A DNA stretch of 40,617 nucleotides from an uncultured Sulfuricurvum sp. (GTDB lineage Bacteria; Campylobacterota; Campylobacteria; Campylobacterales; Sulfurimonadaceae). The stretch is from NCBI GenBank assembly GCA_903844635.1, contig CAIMUF010000037.1:1-40617 (forward strand), in the 5' to 3' direction. The notes below the pieces were generated by a model, which saw nothing but the letters and a program-made list of their open reading frames with translations, did not search any database and was not told the DNA's origin. A program made the translations under genes and the position numbers. Below, piece by piece: positions 1-10,614 of the stretch (position 1 is its first letter; every line of letters begins with the position of its first letter).

Positions 1-162
1 ATCGGGCATGCGGTGCGCATCGGATGGAAACACCATCATCCTTATGAAGAAAATTATGATGAAGTACGCGCGCAGGCATGGGATCGGATGTACCAGTGTT
101 CACCCGAAAAAACGGCGGAACTCTTTGTTGAAGCGCTTATCTATTTATTAGCTCCACAGTAA
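1..162 (+). CDS. C-terminal fragment of an unidentified protein
   Basis: Frame 1 is open from the window edge to a TAA at 160-162 and gives 53 residues ending in LIYLLAPQ. The visible part is rich in His, Tyr and acidic residues (GWKHHHPYEENYDE) and has no motif I recognise. It ends 11 bases before the glucokinase ATG with an AAGGAAAAAAG ribosome binding stretch between them, so the two are probably co-transcribed and the missing gene may belong to sugar metabolism. That link is inference from position only. Confidence 0.6.
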   Translation: MGHAVRIGWKHHHPYEENYDEVRAQAWDRMYQCSPEKTAELFVEALIYLLAPQ

Positions 163-173
163 AAGGAAAAAAG

Positions 174-1166
174 ATGATACTAGCCGGCGATATAGGAGGG
201 ACAAAAACGATTTTAGCCCTCTTTGAGATTCATGAAAATACGCTCAAACTTCACTCCAAGCACCAATTTGCGAGTAAAGATTATGATAGTTTTAACGATG
301 TACTGTTGGAATTCATCCGATTAAATACCAATCCTACGATTGACGCGGCGTGTTTTGGCATAGCAGGACCGATCATTGATGAAAAATGTCACACTACCAA
401 CCTCCCATGGGAAATCGCCGCAACTGAGCTTAGAGCGCTTCTTAACACCTCTCATGTTCGTCTTTTAAATGATCTTGAAGCCACCGCTTACGGGATGCTC
501 TATTTGAATGATGATGAATTTGTTGATCTAACCCCTGATGCGCCTGTATCCCATGGAAATCGTGCGGTTATCGCCGCAGGTACTGGGTTAGGTGAAGCAA
601 TGCTCTTTTTTGACGGAACGTCGTATCATCCCAGTGGTTCAGAGGGAGGACATTGTGACTTCGCTCCTTTAACCTCTCAGCAAGATGCCCTTTTACAGTG
701 GTTGAGACAGCGCTTCAACGATCATGTAAGCTATGAGCGTATTTTATCCGGTCCGGGTATTGCAACCTTGTACGACTTTTTGCTTGAGAGTAATTTTGCC
801 CCTCCTCCGCACCAGATGAGCAATCTAAGCGAAACGGATGATCGAAGTGCCCGTATCAGCCAATGCGCACTCGAACAGCACGATCCGCTGTGCATCGAAA
901 CACTTCGTTTATTTACCGAAATATACGGTGCAGAAGCGGGAAATTTAGCCCTAAAAACGATGTCGCTTGGTGGAGTCTACATCGGTGGCGGCATTGCCCC
1001 TAAGATTTTGCCTTTTATTCAAACCGACATTTTCATGAACGCCTTTACAGCAAAAGGACGATTTGAACCCATGCTTCGAAAGATGAAAGTCAAGGTCTCT
1101 TTAAATCCCGAAACAGCTCTTTTGGGAGCTGCTTATTTTGCACAGGATCACCTTAGCGTTCTATGA
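174..1166 (+). CDS. glk: Glucokinase
   Basis: ATP-dependent glucokinase of the bacterial Glk family (hexokinase/actin fold), which phosphorylates glucose to glucose 6-phosphate in the cytoplasm. The N-terminus MILAGDIGGTKT is the phosphate-1 ATP-binding loop. GTGLGEAML near residue 137 and SEGGHCDFAP near 160 are the sugar- and phosphate-binding segments typical of Glk, and GGVYIGGGIAPK near 270 is the adenosine loop. At 330 residues it has the normal family length. The start at 174 has an AAGGAAAAAAG purine stretch in front. It appears to be last in an operon running in from the left and has no evident link to the nitrogen genes that follow. Confidence 0.93.
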   Translation: MILAGDIGGTKTILALFEIHENTLKLHSKHQFASKDYDSFNDVLLEFIRLNTNPTIDAACFGIAGPIIDEKCHTTNLPWEIAATELRALLNTSHVRLLNDLEATAYGMLYLNDDEFVDLTPDAPVSHGNRAVIAAGTGLGEAMLFFDGTSYHPSGSEGGHCDFAPLTSQQDALLQWLRQRFNDHVSYERILSGPGIATLYDFLLESNFAPPPHQMSNLSETDDRSARISQCALEQHDPLCIETLRLFTEIYGAEAGNLALKTMSLGGVYIGGGIAPKILPFIQTDIFMNAFTAKGRFEPMLRKMKVKVSLNPETALLGAAYFAQDHLSVL

Positions 1167-1211
1167 ATCTTTTCCTCATAGAATGCTCCTTACCCGCATA
1201 ACTTTTCGCAA

Positions 1212-1253
1212 TTGACTTACATCAAAGACTTTATTCTTCAAACCCTTTACAAT
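1212..1253 (+). promoter_or_regulatory. FNR-type class II promoter of the TonB receptor operon
   Basis: The palindrome TTGACTTACATCAA (1212-1225) matches the FNR/DNR consensus TTGAT-N4-ATCAA except for one base. A -10 hexamer TACAAT lies at 1248-1253, 22 bases further on. The predicted start near 1260 puts the palindrome centre at about -41.5, the standard position for FNR-type activation. Confidence 0.8.
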
Positions 1254-1357
1254 TACCTATTCTTTACGTAAATAATTCCTCATTTTCACTTTCGAGGCTT
1301 AATTCCGAGCGATATAGATTAAAAAATCCCTAAAACAATAGTCTACTAGGAATACAA

Positions 1358-3541
1358 ATGAAAAAAACACTATTACTTTCATTAATCGCCACTACGTATC
1401 TCATGGCGGATGGAGTTTCCTTAGATCCCATCATCGTTACCGCAACTAAAACAGCAACAACTCTGGAAGATGCTCCGGGCAGTGTCAGTGTTGTTGCACA
1501 AGAAGCTATTGGAATGTTACCGAGAGCCAATCTAAAAGAAACCGTCAAGACGCTTGAAGGGGTTACGGTTGTACAGCATAGGGGGGTATCGGATGTTAAT
1601 CCTATAATAGTGCTTCGAGGGATCCCAGATCAGTCACGTACGATGATATTATTGGATGGCGTTCCGATGAACACGAGCTATACGAGTACCGCTTCAACTC
1701 CCTATACTATTATGTCTGAAGATTTAGAGCAGGTTGAAGTGATTCGGGGACCGTTTTCGAGCCTTTATGGAAGCAGTGCAATGGGAGGTGTCATCAACTA
1801 TATTACCAAAATGCCAAGTGAACCCGAGTATAAAGCCTCTATCGGATATGGAGATGCGTTTAATGACGGTGAAGCACAGGCTAATTTGACCAAGATCTAT
1901 GTATCGGCTGCGGATAAAATCAGTGATACTTTAAAATTTAAAATCAGCTATGGCGCGTTAGGTACCGATGGATATAAATCCGATTTTGTTGCCGTTACCA
2001 CAAAGCCTCCCAGTACGATTAGCGGATACATCACAGAGCCTTCTCCCACTGGAGGAACACAATATATTGTCGGAAATGCAGGTGATCGTGGCGTCCACAA
2101 ATATGATCTTTCAACCAAACTGCTCTATACGCCAACTGCCAAAGACACCCTGAGTGCTTCGTATCGAAAATCCCATTATGATGTGCACTACAATGATCCT
2201 GAATCATTTATTACTAATGCTTCTGGAAATACCGTCTATACCTATGCAGGACTAAAAGAATCTAAATTTTTACAAGGTTCCAGTGAGCTGAACAGTGATC
2301 TCACTATCCTTGATTACGGACATACTTTTTCGGATTCCGAGTTGAATATCCGCTATTCATATTTGTCTGTAGAAGATTGGTATACCGCTGCAGATACATC
2401 GGCGACACGCATAGGCGGAGTTGGTACTTTTACCCCAAGAGATGTCAAAAACTCAATGCTCCATGCAACGTGGCAAAAACCTATCGGACATTCTCTTCTT
2501 TTACTGGGAAGTGAATATAAAAACAATGTATCCGTTTCTGATACCTACAATATGAGCGATTGGAAAAATGAAGATACTAAAACAAATAGGATCGCGAGCT
2601 CCGGTGGGAAAGAGCAAATATTAGCGGCTTTTGCAGAGTTACAAAGTAAACTAAACGATAATCTATCAGCCAACGTCGGAGCCCGATTCGAAACATGGAC
2701 AAGCTATGATGGCTATGTTTCTGATATCAACACCTCCAATACAACGCTCAATCAAACGTACTCTAGCCAACACAAAAATAATTTTTCCCCAAAAATATCT
2801 CTCAACTATAAGGCAGCAGAGGACACGATGATCAAAGCATCATGGGGGCAAGCTTTCAGAGCTCCTGATCCGGTCAATCTTTATCGAACGTATGAAATTG
2901 CAGCATTAAATAGAGTCTATGTGTCGAATCCGAATCTAAAACCAGAGTACAGCGAATCCTATGATGTGGGGATAGAGAAAAAAACAGTCTTGAACGGTCT
3001 TTTTAAAGCATATTGGTTTCATACCACAATCGAAGATATGATCTCCACCAAAACTCCTGTTATCATTACCGGAAAAAGTTATTATGAAAGAACAAACGTT
3101 GGAAAAGCACGCTCTCAGGGGTATGAATTATCGTACATTCAGCCGTTTGACTATGATTTTACCCTCAATACCAATTATACGAAATCCTATACAAAGGTTT
3201 TAGAAAATGAGAGTGATCCCACTTCAGTCGGCAAACAATTTATCGGCATTCCAAGAGATATGGTCAATGCAACTCTCACGTATGATAATCATCAATTTTA
3301 TGGCCTGATTAACTATGCCTACCAATCGAAAATATATAACAATGCCGATAATACTGATAGCCTCTCTAATGTCTACGGCTCCTTGGATGCTGCCGGAATC
3401 GTCAATACGAAGATCGGATACAGAATCAACAAAAATATTGATATCAATCTTGCGATTACCAATCTTATGAACAAAGAGTATTACAGTTATGAAAAAGCGG
3501 AAGGACGATCATGGTATCTACAAACCAATTTGAAACTTTAA
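1358..3541 (+). CDS. TonB-dependent outer membrane receptor
   Basis: A 727-residue TonB-dependent receptor that would import a metal complex, heme or similar ligand across the outer membrane. Residues 1-17 are a signal peptide, followed by the TonB-box-like DPIIVTATK and a plug domain with the motifs LRGIPDQSRTMILLDGVPMN and VEVIRGPFSSLYGSSAMGGVINYIT. The rest is a 22-strand-type barrel ending in the aromatic-rich RSWYLQTNLKL. The ligand cannot be read from the sequence. It is led by an FNR-type promoter and overlaps the Crp/Fnr gene downstream by 31 bases, so it is probably induced with denitrification and may supply iron, heme or copper for the cytochromes. That role is inference. Confidence 0.9.
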   Translation: MKKTLLLSLIATTYLMADGVSLDPIIVTATKTATTLEDAPGSVSVVAQEAIGMLPRANLKETVKTLEGVTVVQHRGVSDVNPIIVLRGIPDQSRTMILLDGVPMNTSYTSTASTPYTIMSEDLEQVEVIRGPFSSLYGSSAMGGVINYITKMPSEPEYKASIGYGDAFNDGEAQANLTKIYVSAADKISDTLKFKISYGALGTDGYKSDFVAVTTKPPSTISGYITEPSPTGGTQYIVGNAGDRGVHKYDLSTKLLYTPTAKDTLSASYRKSHYDVHYNDPESFITNASGNTVYTYAGLKESKFLQGSSELNSDLTILDYGHTFSDSELNIRYSYLSVEDWYTAADTSATRIGGVGTFTPRDVKNSMLHATWQKPIGHSLLLLGSEYKNNVSVSDTYNMSDWKNEDTKTNRIASSGGKEQILAAFAELQSKLNDNLSANVGARFETWTSYDGYVSDINTSNTTLNQTYSSQHKNNFSPKISLNYKAAEDTMIKASWGQAFRAPDPVNLYRTYEIAALNRVYVSNPNLKPEYSESYDVGIEKKTVLNGLFKAYWFHTTIEDMISTKTPVIITGKSYYERTNVGKARSQGYELSYIQPFDYDFTLNTNYTKSYTKVLENESDPTSVGKQFIGIPRDMVNATLTYDNHQFYGLINYAYQSKIYNNADNTDSLSNVYGSLDAAGIVNTKIGYRINKNIDINLAITNLMNKEYYSYEKAEGRSWYLQTNLKL

Positions 3542-4182
3542 TGGTGAACCGATTAAAAAGTATTTTTCTTTTTTCACATCTAAGCGAAACGGATTTAATT
3601 CATTTAGCCTCTATCGTAAAACTGCGATCCTTTAATAATGGTGAAATCCTTTTTTATGAGGGGACACCTTCGGATAAACTTTATATTTTACTAGACGGCG
3701 TCCTCAAAGGCTACAAAACAGATATGAAAGAAAACGAAATCGTGCTGCACTATTTTTATCCCGTTTCGTTAGTAGCAGAAATGGCAAATCTTCACCATAT
3801 TCCATTCCCTGCAACCGCAGAATTTCAAACAGACGGAAATATTTTAGAGATCGATTATCCCATTTTTGAGCGTGATTTTCTTAAAAATCCTACCGTATCC
3901 TTTGAATTGATAAAATCACTGACACAAAAGCTCAAATACCTCGAAGATATTATTACCACACGGTTAGCGCTGGACGCGACCTCTCGTGTGGCTAAATTCT
4001 TATATGAAAATGGTGATATATCCGATTCGACCAAACGTCATAAGATTGCAACGATTCTAGGACTTACCCCCGAAACACTCTCACGCTCTTTCAAAAAGAT
4101 CAAGATTCTCGGACTCATCAGTGATGAGGGTAAAAATTTCACCATCTTAAATCGAGAGGGACTAAAAGAACTTTTTTCTTAA
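3511..4182 (+). CDS. Crp/Fnr-family regulator without cysteines (DNR/NnrR-like)
   Basis: A 223-residue transcription factor with an N-terminal cyclic-nucleotide-type beta barrel (about residues 15-130), a dimerisation helix (130-160) and a C-terminal winged helix. The recognition helix reads TPETLSRSFKKI, with E188, S191 and R192 matching the E-x2-SR pattern by which FNR contacts TTGAT. The protein has no cysteine, so it cannot carry an FNR-type iron-sulfur cluster; a DNR/NnrR-like heme-NO sensor is a reasonable alternative. The start at 3511 is preferred because AAGGA lies at 3501-3505; an in-frame ATG at 3541 has no such signal. It overlaps the TonB receptor end and precedes nirS, a typical place for a nitrite/NO-responsive regulator. 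Confidence 0.88.
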   Translation: MVSTNQFETLMVNRLKSIFLFSHLSETDLIHLASIVKLRSFNNGEILFYEGTPSDKLYILLDGVLKGYKTDMKENEIVLHYFYPVSLVAEMANLHHIPFPATAEFQTDGNILEIDYPIFERDFLKNPTVSFELIKSLTQKLKYLEDIITTRLALDATSRVAKFLYENGDISDSTKRHKIATILGLTPETLSRSFKKIKILGLISDEGKNFTILNREGLKELFS

Positions 4183-4196
4183 AAACTTTTAGAAAT

Positions 4197-4239
4197 TTGA
4201 TTTATATCAATGAAGCGGCCTCCCCTTTTCAAGTACACT
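4197..4239 (+). promoter_or_regulatory. FNR-type class II promoter of nirS
   Basis: The palindrome TTGATTTATATCAA is at 4197-4210 and the -10 hexamer TACACT at 4234-4239, 23 bases on. The predicted transcript starts near 4245, about 65 bases before the nirS ATG. Confidence 0.8.
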
Positions 4240-4310
4240 AGCTCAAGTAGGAACCATAAAGCTTTACGAACTATGCCCTATCCATATTTTACAAATGCAA
4301 GGAGTAACGA

Positions 4311-5951
4311 ATGAAAAAGATTCTTGGAACAGCTCTGGCAAGCGCTCTTTTTATGACTCTTCCACTAATGGCTGGCGATTCGAAAATGGACGTCGCAAAA
4401 ATGTTTGACAAAGAGTGTCAAGGGTGTCATGGACCCAATCACGAAGGTGGTGTAGGAAGTTCTCTTGACCCAAAAGCGATTGCTAAAAAAGGAGATTATT
4501 TTCTGCGAGATACGATACTCAATGGCAGAGCCGGTACTGCAATGCCTGATTTTAAAAGTAAATTCACCAGTGACGATGCGGATAAAATGGTTCAATATCT
4601 CTTAAAATATGAAGCCAAACAGTTAACGAAACTCACCATGGAAGATGTTGCTGCTACGCGTCAGATCCTTCTGGACCGAGAAGAATTGTACAAAAAATAT
4701 CCGAAACCAACGGACGTAAAAAGCGTACAGGATATCGTAATCTTTACCGAGCGGGATGCCTCAAAAGTAGGATTTATTGACGGTACAACGAACAAAGTTC
4801 TCTCCAAACACAGCTCAGGTTTCGCGACTCACGTAACCGTAGTCAATAAACGTATCCCTCGCTATGTGTATAACATCAGTCGTGACGGATGGGTCAATAT
4901 GTTTGATCTCAATGCCCCAGGACAACCGATGATCGCTAAAATCCGTGTCGGCAGCGACAGTCGCGGACTCGCTTGTACGCCCGATGGCCGCTATCTCATG
5001 GCGGGTAACTACGTTCCAGGCGGTGCCGTACTTTTGGATGCTATGACACTTAAACCGTTGAAAGTCTATGCGACCGATCAAGTCGAAGATATGGATGGCA
5101 AAATCGGTTCCTCTCGTGTTGCATCGATCGCCGACACTCCATACGGTCCGTATATTGCATTTGCACTTAAAGATGCAGGACACGTCTATATCGTCGATTA
5201 CAGCAAACCTGATTTCCCTATCGTCGGAGATATTCCTAAAATCGGTAAAATCTTACACGATGCCTTCTTGAACGAGGGAGAAGAGGTAGGACGCTACTAC
5301 ATGATAGCTTCTCAAGGAAGTGATGTCATGGGGATAGTAGACTTTAAAACCAAAACATTAACAGATAAAGTCTATACCGGACCAGGAAGCAAGCCGCATC
5401 CAGGACAAGGTTCAAGCTGGTACAATGAAAAATTAGGTAAACAGCTTCATGCAACGGTCAACATGAACGTAGGCGATGTAACCGTTTGGGACAACCAATG
5501 GCATGTATTAAAACACACCAAAACAGCCGGCGGCGGACTATTTATCGGAACCAATGAACATACACCTTTTCTTTGGGCGGACAACGTTATCGGCGGAGAA
5601 GATAATTATAATAAAATCCATCTAGTCAACAAAGAAACGTTGATGGTCGGACGCATTATCCAAGCGACTAAAGAGGGCAAAGTACAGCTCATCGATCCGA
5701 ACAATCTAAAAGTGATAAAAGAATGGAATATTGGTGCCGTCAAAAATGAAAAAGGCGAACTTATTGTCCCTCGATTACTGCATGGAGAACCTGCTGCTCA
5801 CGGGGAGCATACGTATGTTTCGGATTGGACATGTGGACGAATATTAGTATTTGACGCAAAAACAGGTGAATACATTACCCAGATTACGGGGCTAACTACT
5901 CCTACATTTACCTACTCTATTGAGCATCGTATGGATCTTCCGGGTGCGTAA
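4311..5951 (+). CDS. nirS: Cytochrome cd1 nitrite reductase
   Basis: Periplasmic cytochrome cd1, which reduces nitrite to nitric oxide. Residues 1-21 are a Sec signal peptide. The c-heme site is C36-Q-G-C39-H40 in a small cytochrome c domain, and from about residue 140 an eight-bladed d1-heme propeller follows. H174 (FATHVTV) fits the proximal d1 ligand, and H316 (KILHDAF) and H363 (KPHPGQG) fit the two catalytic distal histidines, which argues for NirS rather than the related NirN or NirF. At 546 residues it is close to the usual NirS length. AAGGAG precedes the ATG. It is a single-gene unit with its own FNR-type promoter and a terminator. The heme d1 synthesis genes it needs (nirE, nirJ, nirF and others) are not in this window. 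Confidence 0.88.
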   Translation: MKKILGTALASALFMTLPLMAGDSKMDVAKMFDKECQGCHGPNHEGGVGSSLDPKAIAKKGDYFLRDTILNGRAGTAMPDFKSKFTSDDADKMVQYLLKYEAKQLTKLTMEDVAATRQILLDREELYKKYPKPTDVKSVQDIVIFTERDASKVGFIDGTTNKVLSKHSSGFATHVTVVNKRIPRYVYNISRDGWVNMFDLNAPGQPMIAKIRVGSDSRGLACTPDGRYLMAGNYVPGGAVLLDAMTLKPLKVYATDQVEDMDGKIGSSRVASIADTPYGPYIAFALKDAGHVYIVDYSKPDFPIVGDIPKIGKILHDAFLNEGEEVGRYYMIASQGSDVMGIVDFKTKTLTDKVYTGPGSKPHPGQGSSWYNEKLGKQLHATVNMNVGDVTVWDNQWHVLKHTKTAGGGLFIGTNEHTPFLWADNVIGGEDNYNKIHLVNKETLMVGRIIQATKEGKVQLIDPNNLKVIKEWNIGAVKNEKGELIVPRLLHGEPAAHGEHTYVSDWTCGRILVFDAKTGEYITQITGLTTPTFTYSIEHRMDLPGA

Positions 5952-5982
5952 CGTATAGAAAATATAAAAAATCATTATTACT

Positions 5983-6018
5983 ATCCCTCCTTCTTCCGAG
6001 GGATTTTACTCACTTTTT
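5983..6018 (+). terminator. Rho-independent terminator after nirS
   Basis: The inverted repeat ATCCCTC (5983-5989) / GAGGGAT (5998-6004) has an 8-base loop and is followed by TTT and then a longer T-run. It separates nirS from the nor operon. Confidence 0.85.
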
Positions 6019-6129
6019 TTCCTTAAAACTGACATAACGAATATAAATCCCCACTATTTTCTTCACACTATTGAGTTTTTAAGCCCTTTTAATAGATTTA
6101 CCATAAAGAAGCGTTTATTTAATTACTAC

Positions 6130-6195
6130 TTAAAGGTAGAATTAAAAACTATTCCGCTAATATTACAATTACTACCCTATGGTGGAATTAAAAAT
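6130..6195 (+). promoter_or_regulatory. Probable nor operon promoter without an FNR-type site
   Basis: A -10-like TACAAT lies at 6164-6169. The partial palindrome TTAAAGGTAGAATTAA (6130-6145) lies upstream, and the phrase GGTRGAATTAAAAA occurs twice, at 6135-6148 and 6181-6194. No TTGAY-N4-RTCAA box occurs between nirS and norC, unlike most other operons here. The repeats may be binding sites for another regulator such as the NsrR-like protein at 11538; that is inference. Confidence 0.4.
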
Positions 6196-6205
6196 AGGAG
6201 TTAAA

Positions 6206-6652
6206 ATGTCTGAACGTATTACTAAAAATATGGCCAGAAATATTTACTTTGGCGGAGGTCTTTTTGCCATTTTGGTATTTACCGGGCTTACCTTTGACAC
6301 CGTTAAGCAAATCCCGAAATTAAGTCATGATGACAAGATTACTGCGTCCGTTGCTCTTGGGAAAAAAGTATGGGAGAACAACAACTGTGTTGGTTGCCAT
6401 ACGATCATGGGTGAAGGCGCTTATTATGCTCCGGAACTTGGAAATGCTTTCCAACGTTTAGGCGGAGGGGATGAAGAAGTATTCAAAACCTATCTTGCTG
6501 GATGGATGGCGGCACAGCCGATGGACATTGCAAATAGAAGAAAAATGCCTCAGTTTCATTTAACACCGGAACAAGTGACTAATCTTGCAGACTTTTTGAT
6601 TTGGACCTCTCGTGTCAACAATCAAGAGTGGCCTCCAAATATCAAAGGATAA
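6206..6652 (+). CDS. norC: Nitric oxide reductase cytochrome c subunit
   Basis: Small subunit of the cytochrome c-dependent NO reductase; it passes electrons from periplasmic cytochrome c to NorB. From the chosen start it has 148 residues: one membrane anchor (about 13-33), then a periplasmic cytochrome c domain with C61-V-G-C64-H65 and a methionine ligand candidate in RRKMPQF. The ATG at 6206 is preferred over the in-frame ATG at 6179 because TAGGAG sits just upstream (6195-6200) and because 6179 falls at the predicted transcription start. It ends 9 bases before norB and begins the norCBDQEF-type operon. Confidence 0.93.
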   Translation: MSERITKNMARNIYFGGGLFAILVFTGLTFDTVKQIPKLSHDDKITASVALGKKVWENNNCVGCHTIMGEGAYYAPELGNAFQRLGGGDEEVFKTYLAGWMAAQPMDIANRRKMPQFHLTPEQVTNLADFLIWTSRVNNQEWPPNIKG

Positions 6653-8043
<1,391 letters not shown>

Positions 8044-8044
<1 letters not shown>

Positions 8045-9810
8045 TGGATGAAAAAGTCGGTAAATTTTGGGATCACTATGTCACGAAAAAAGCGTCTCGC
8101 CTTTTTAAAGAGGAAGAAGTCATATTTTCTGACATTGCCAAAGGGTTAAAAATCTTTTATCACCTCTTAGGAGGTGAAAAGGGCAAAGAACTTCATATTA
8201 CCGATAAAAGATCGATCAAAACGTCACGAACACTGCTAGAGAAATTTTCAGGCACCGGTAAAACTTTTTTCCTTGCATGGCAAGATGAGAAAGGGATTTA
8301 CCTTCCTGCATCTTTAGCGTATTTTCCCCTAAAAGTGCACAATGAGATGCACTATTATTGGTTAATCGCAATGCTTGCCAATGTCAATATTAAACATAAA
8401 AACAGTACTCACGAGAATACCAATGCAATCAATTATCTCATCAAAAAGTATGTCGGTTTTCATGAATTTCATGCCTATGCACACCCTTTTTTAATGAGCA
8501 ATTATCCTGAATTATCCACGATTGAACCTTCCTTCGAAGCCTCATCAGCGGATAATTATCCAAACCCTTTATGGATTTATCCTTCCCTCTCTACTGCGAA
8601 TAAACTCCTTGATACAGAGGACGAAGAGGAAGACCTAAAACAAAACGATGAGCAGCGCAATAGTGAAACTTTGCAGATGAAGAAAAAGAGCGAACAAATT
8701 GACGATAAAAAAGAGACGGACGGGCTTTTACTCTTTTTACCCGAATCGATACTGAGCTTTATGGAGCAAGTGCGAGTTGATCGGCAGGAAAATGACAGTT
8801 TTGATGAAGATGCCCTTTACAATGCCGAAGATTTAGATGAGATAACTCTGGGACAAAAAGATGCCAACCTCTCCGCACGGATCAAAATGGATTTGGATAT
8901 TTCTGCTAACAGCGTTGAAGAGTACCCACTGGGCAAAGGGCATTTTATCGATGAATGGGACTATAAAAAAGAAGTCTACCTCAAAAACTATGTCTGTATA
9001 AAACCCATTATTTCCCTTCATACCGAGCCTATAGCATTGCCCAAAAGACTCCAAAAAATGATGCGCCGTATTCAAAGTGAACTTGATTTGATGGAACTCG
9101 ATCGGATCAAAAGAGACAATCTCCCCTATGGCGATGAGATCAATATCGAGTCGTGGATCGATTACAAAGGGCATCAAAACCGTTCAAACCATCCACAGCG
9201 ATTTTTCCAAACGTATGAGCGAAAGATGCGCGATATGTCAACATTGATTTTAGCGGATGTTTCCCTTTCCACCGAGGCTGGAATCACGCAAGAAATCCGT
9301 GTCATCGACATGATCCAAGATGCATTGATGGTGTTCTCCGAATCGTTGTACCGTCTTCAAGACCGATTTGCCATCTATACGTTTTCATCGATCAAAAATA
9401 CCAAAGTCAACTTTCACATCATCAAAAATTTCAAAGAAAAATACAGTGACGATGTTCGAGGACGTATTCATGCCATCAAACCTGGGTACTACACCCGCAT
9501 GGGGGCTGGAATACGAGAAAGTGCCAAGATTTTAGCCAAACAGCAAAGTGCCAATAAGCTGCTGCTGATTCTAAGTGACGGGAAACCCAATGATGTCGAT
9601 CGCTACGATGGGCGCTATGGGATCGAAGATACGAAAAAAGCTATTGAAGAAGTAAAGAAAAAGGGAATCACTCCGTTTTGTATCACGATTGATATCGATG
9701 CGAAAGAGTACCTCCCCTATCTTTTCGGGAGAAACTCCTATGCCGTGATCCGTGATGCCAAAAAACTCCCAAAAGTTTTACCCGAAATCTATATGAATTT
9801 AACCAAATAA
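8044..9810 (+). CDS. norD: NorD-like von Willebrand factor A protein, NO reductase activation
   Basis: Cytoplasmic 588-residue protein of the NorD/CbbO type. The C-terminal third (about 395-588) is a VWA domain with the MIDAS motif DVSLS near residue 401 and a later SDGKPNDVDRYDGRYG segment typical of NorD. The N-terminal two thirds are family-specific, with a low-complexity charged stretch around residues 195-230. In this family NorD works with the NorQ AAA+ ATPase to insert the non-heme iron or activate NorB, which the gene order norCB-norD-norQ supports. norD precedes norQ here, whereas some proteobacteria have the reverse order. Confidence 0.88.
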
Positions 9811-9822
9811 AGGAGAAGCATT

Positions 9823-10614
9823 ATGTCAAAAACGTACTATTTACCCCAAGGTAACGAAGTTGAGCTTTTCAAAGCGGCTGCGGGGATGAACCTCCCTATA
9901 TTAATCAAAGGACCGACGGGCTGCGGGAAAACACGGTTTGTTGAAGCGATGGGGGAAGAACTGGGTCGCGATGTTTATACTGTCGTTTGTCATGATGATC
10001 TCAGTGCCGCCGATTTGGTCGGTCGCCACCTCATCGATGAAAACGGCACGTATTGGCAAGACGGACCATTAACAAAGGCTGTGCGTAACGGAGGTATTTG
10101 CTATCTCGATGAGATTATCGAAGCGCGCAAAGACACGACGGTAGTACTACATTCTCTTGCCGATTATCGTCGTGTTTTACCGATTGATCGTACCGGTGAA
10201 GTCATCACTGCCCACCCTGATTTTATGCTCGTAGTATCGTATAATCCAGGGTATCAGAATGTATTAAAAGGGATGAAACCCAGTACCAAACAACGCTTTA
10301 TTTCACTGAGTTTTGATTATCCAAAACCTGAAATAGAAAAAGAAATCATTATTACAGAAAGCGGCGTAGATGCTAAAACAGCCCAAAAGCTTGTCAATAT
10401 AGCCGGTGAAATCCGCCGACTAAGCGACAGCGATATTCAAGAAGCGGTATCAACACGATTACTCATTTATGCAGGCAAATTAATCACAAAAGGTTTTGAC
10501 CCTTATCAAGCGTGTATGCATTCGATTGTCGAATCGCTCAGTGATGAAGAGGATGTCCTAGACGTGCTTGAAAAGCTAATATCACTCCATTTTACCAAAA
10601 GCTTACATGTCTAA
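9823..10614 (+). CDS. norQ: NorQ/NirQ/CbbQ-type MoxR AAA+ ATPase
   Basis: A 263-residue AAA+ ATPase of the CbbQ/NirQ/NorQ/GpvN group, the partner of NorD in activating NO reductase. The Walker A motif is GPTGCGKT (about residues 30-37), Walker B is ICYLDEIIEA (about 92-101) and a sensor-like segment VVSYNPGY lies near 143. Length is normal for the family. AAGGAG precedes the ATG, and its end overlaps the next gene by 8 bases, so translation is probably coupled. Confidence 0.92.
   Translation: MSKTYYLPQGNEVELFKAAAGMNLPILIKGPTGCGKTRFVEAMGEELGRDVYTVVCHDDLSAADLVGRHLIDENGTYWQDGPLTKAVRNGGICYLDEIIEARKDTTVVLHSLADYRRVLPIDRTGEVITAHPDFMLVVSYNPGYQNVLKGMKPSTKQRFISLSFDYPKPEIEKEIIITESGVDAKTAQKLVNIAGEIRRLSDSDIQEAVSTRLLIYAGKLITKGFDPYQACMHSIVESLSDEEDVLDVLEKLISLHFTKSLHV

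Noticed and set aside
4815-5183. 122-residue reverse-strand ORF within nirS, and similar antisense frames in napA and other genes
   Set aside because: They lie wholly inside strongly supported genes and have composition and codon use of shadows, with no recognisable motif.
4311-5951. NirN or NirF instead of NirS
   Set aside because: The c-heme motif excludes NirF. Both candidate distal histidines (H316, H363) are present and the gene stands alone with its own anaerobic promoter, so NirS is more likely.
6130-6145. NssR-type box (TTAAC-N4-GTTAA) before norC
   Set aside because: The observed TTAAA-N6-ATTAA has the wrong spacing and lacks the C/G of that consensus.
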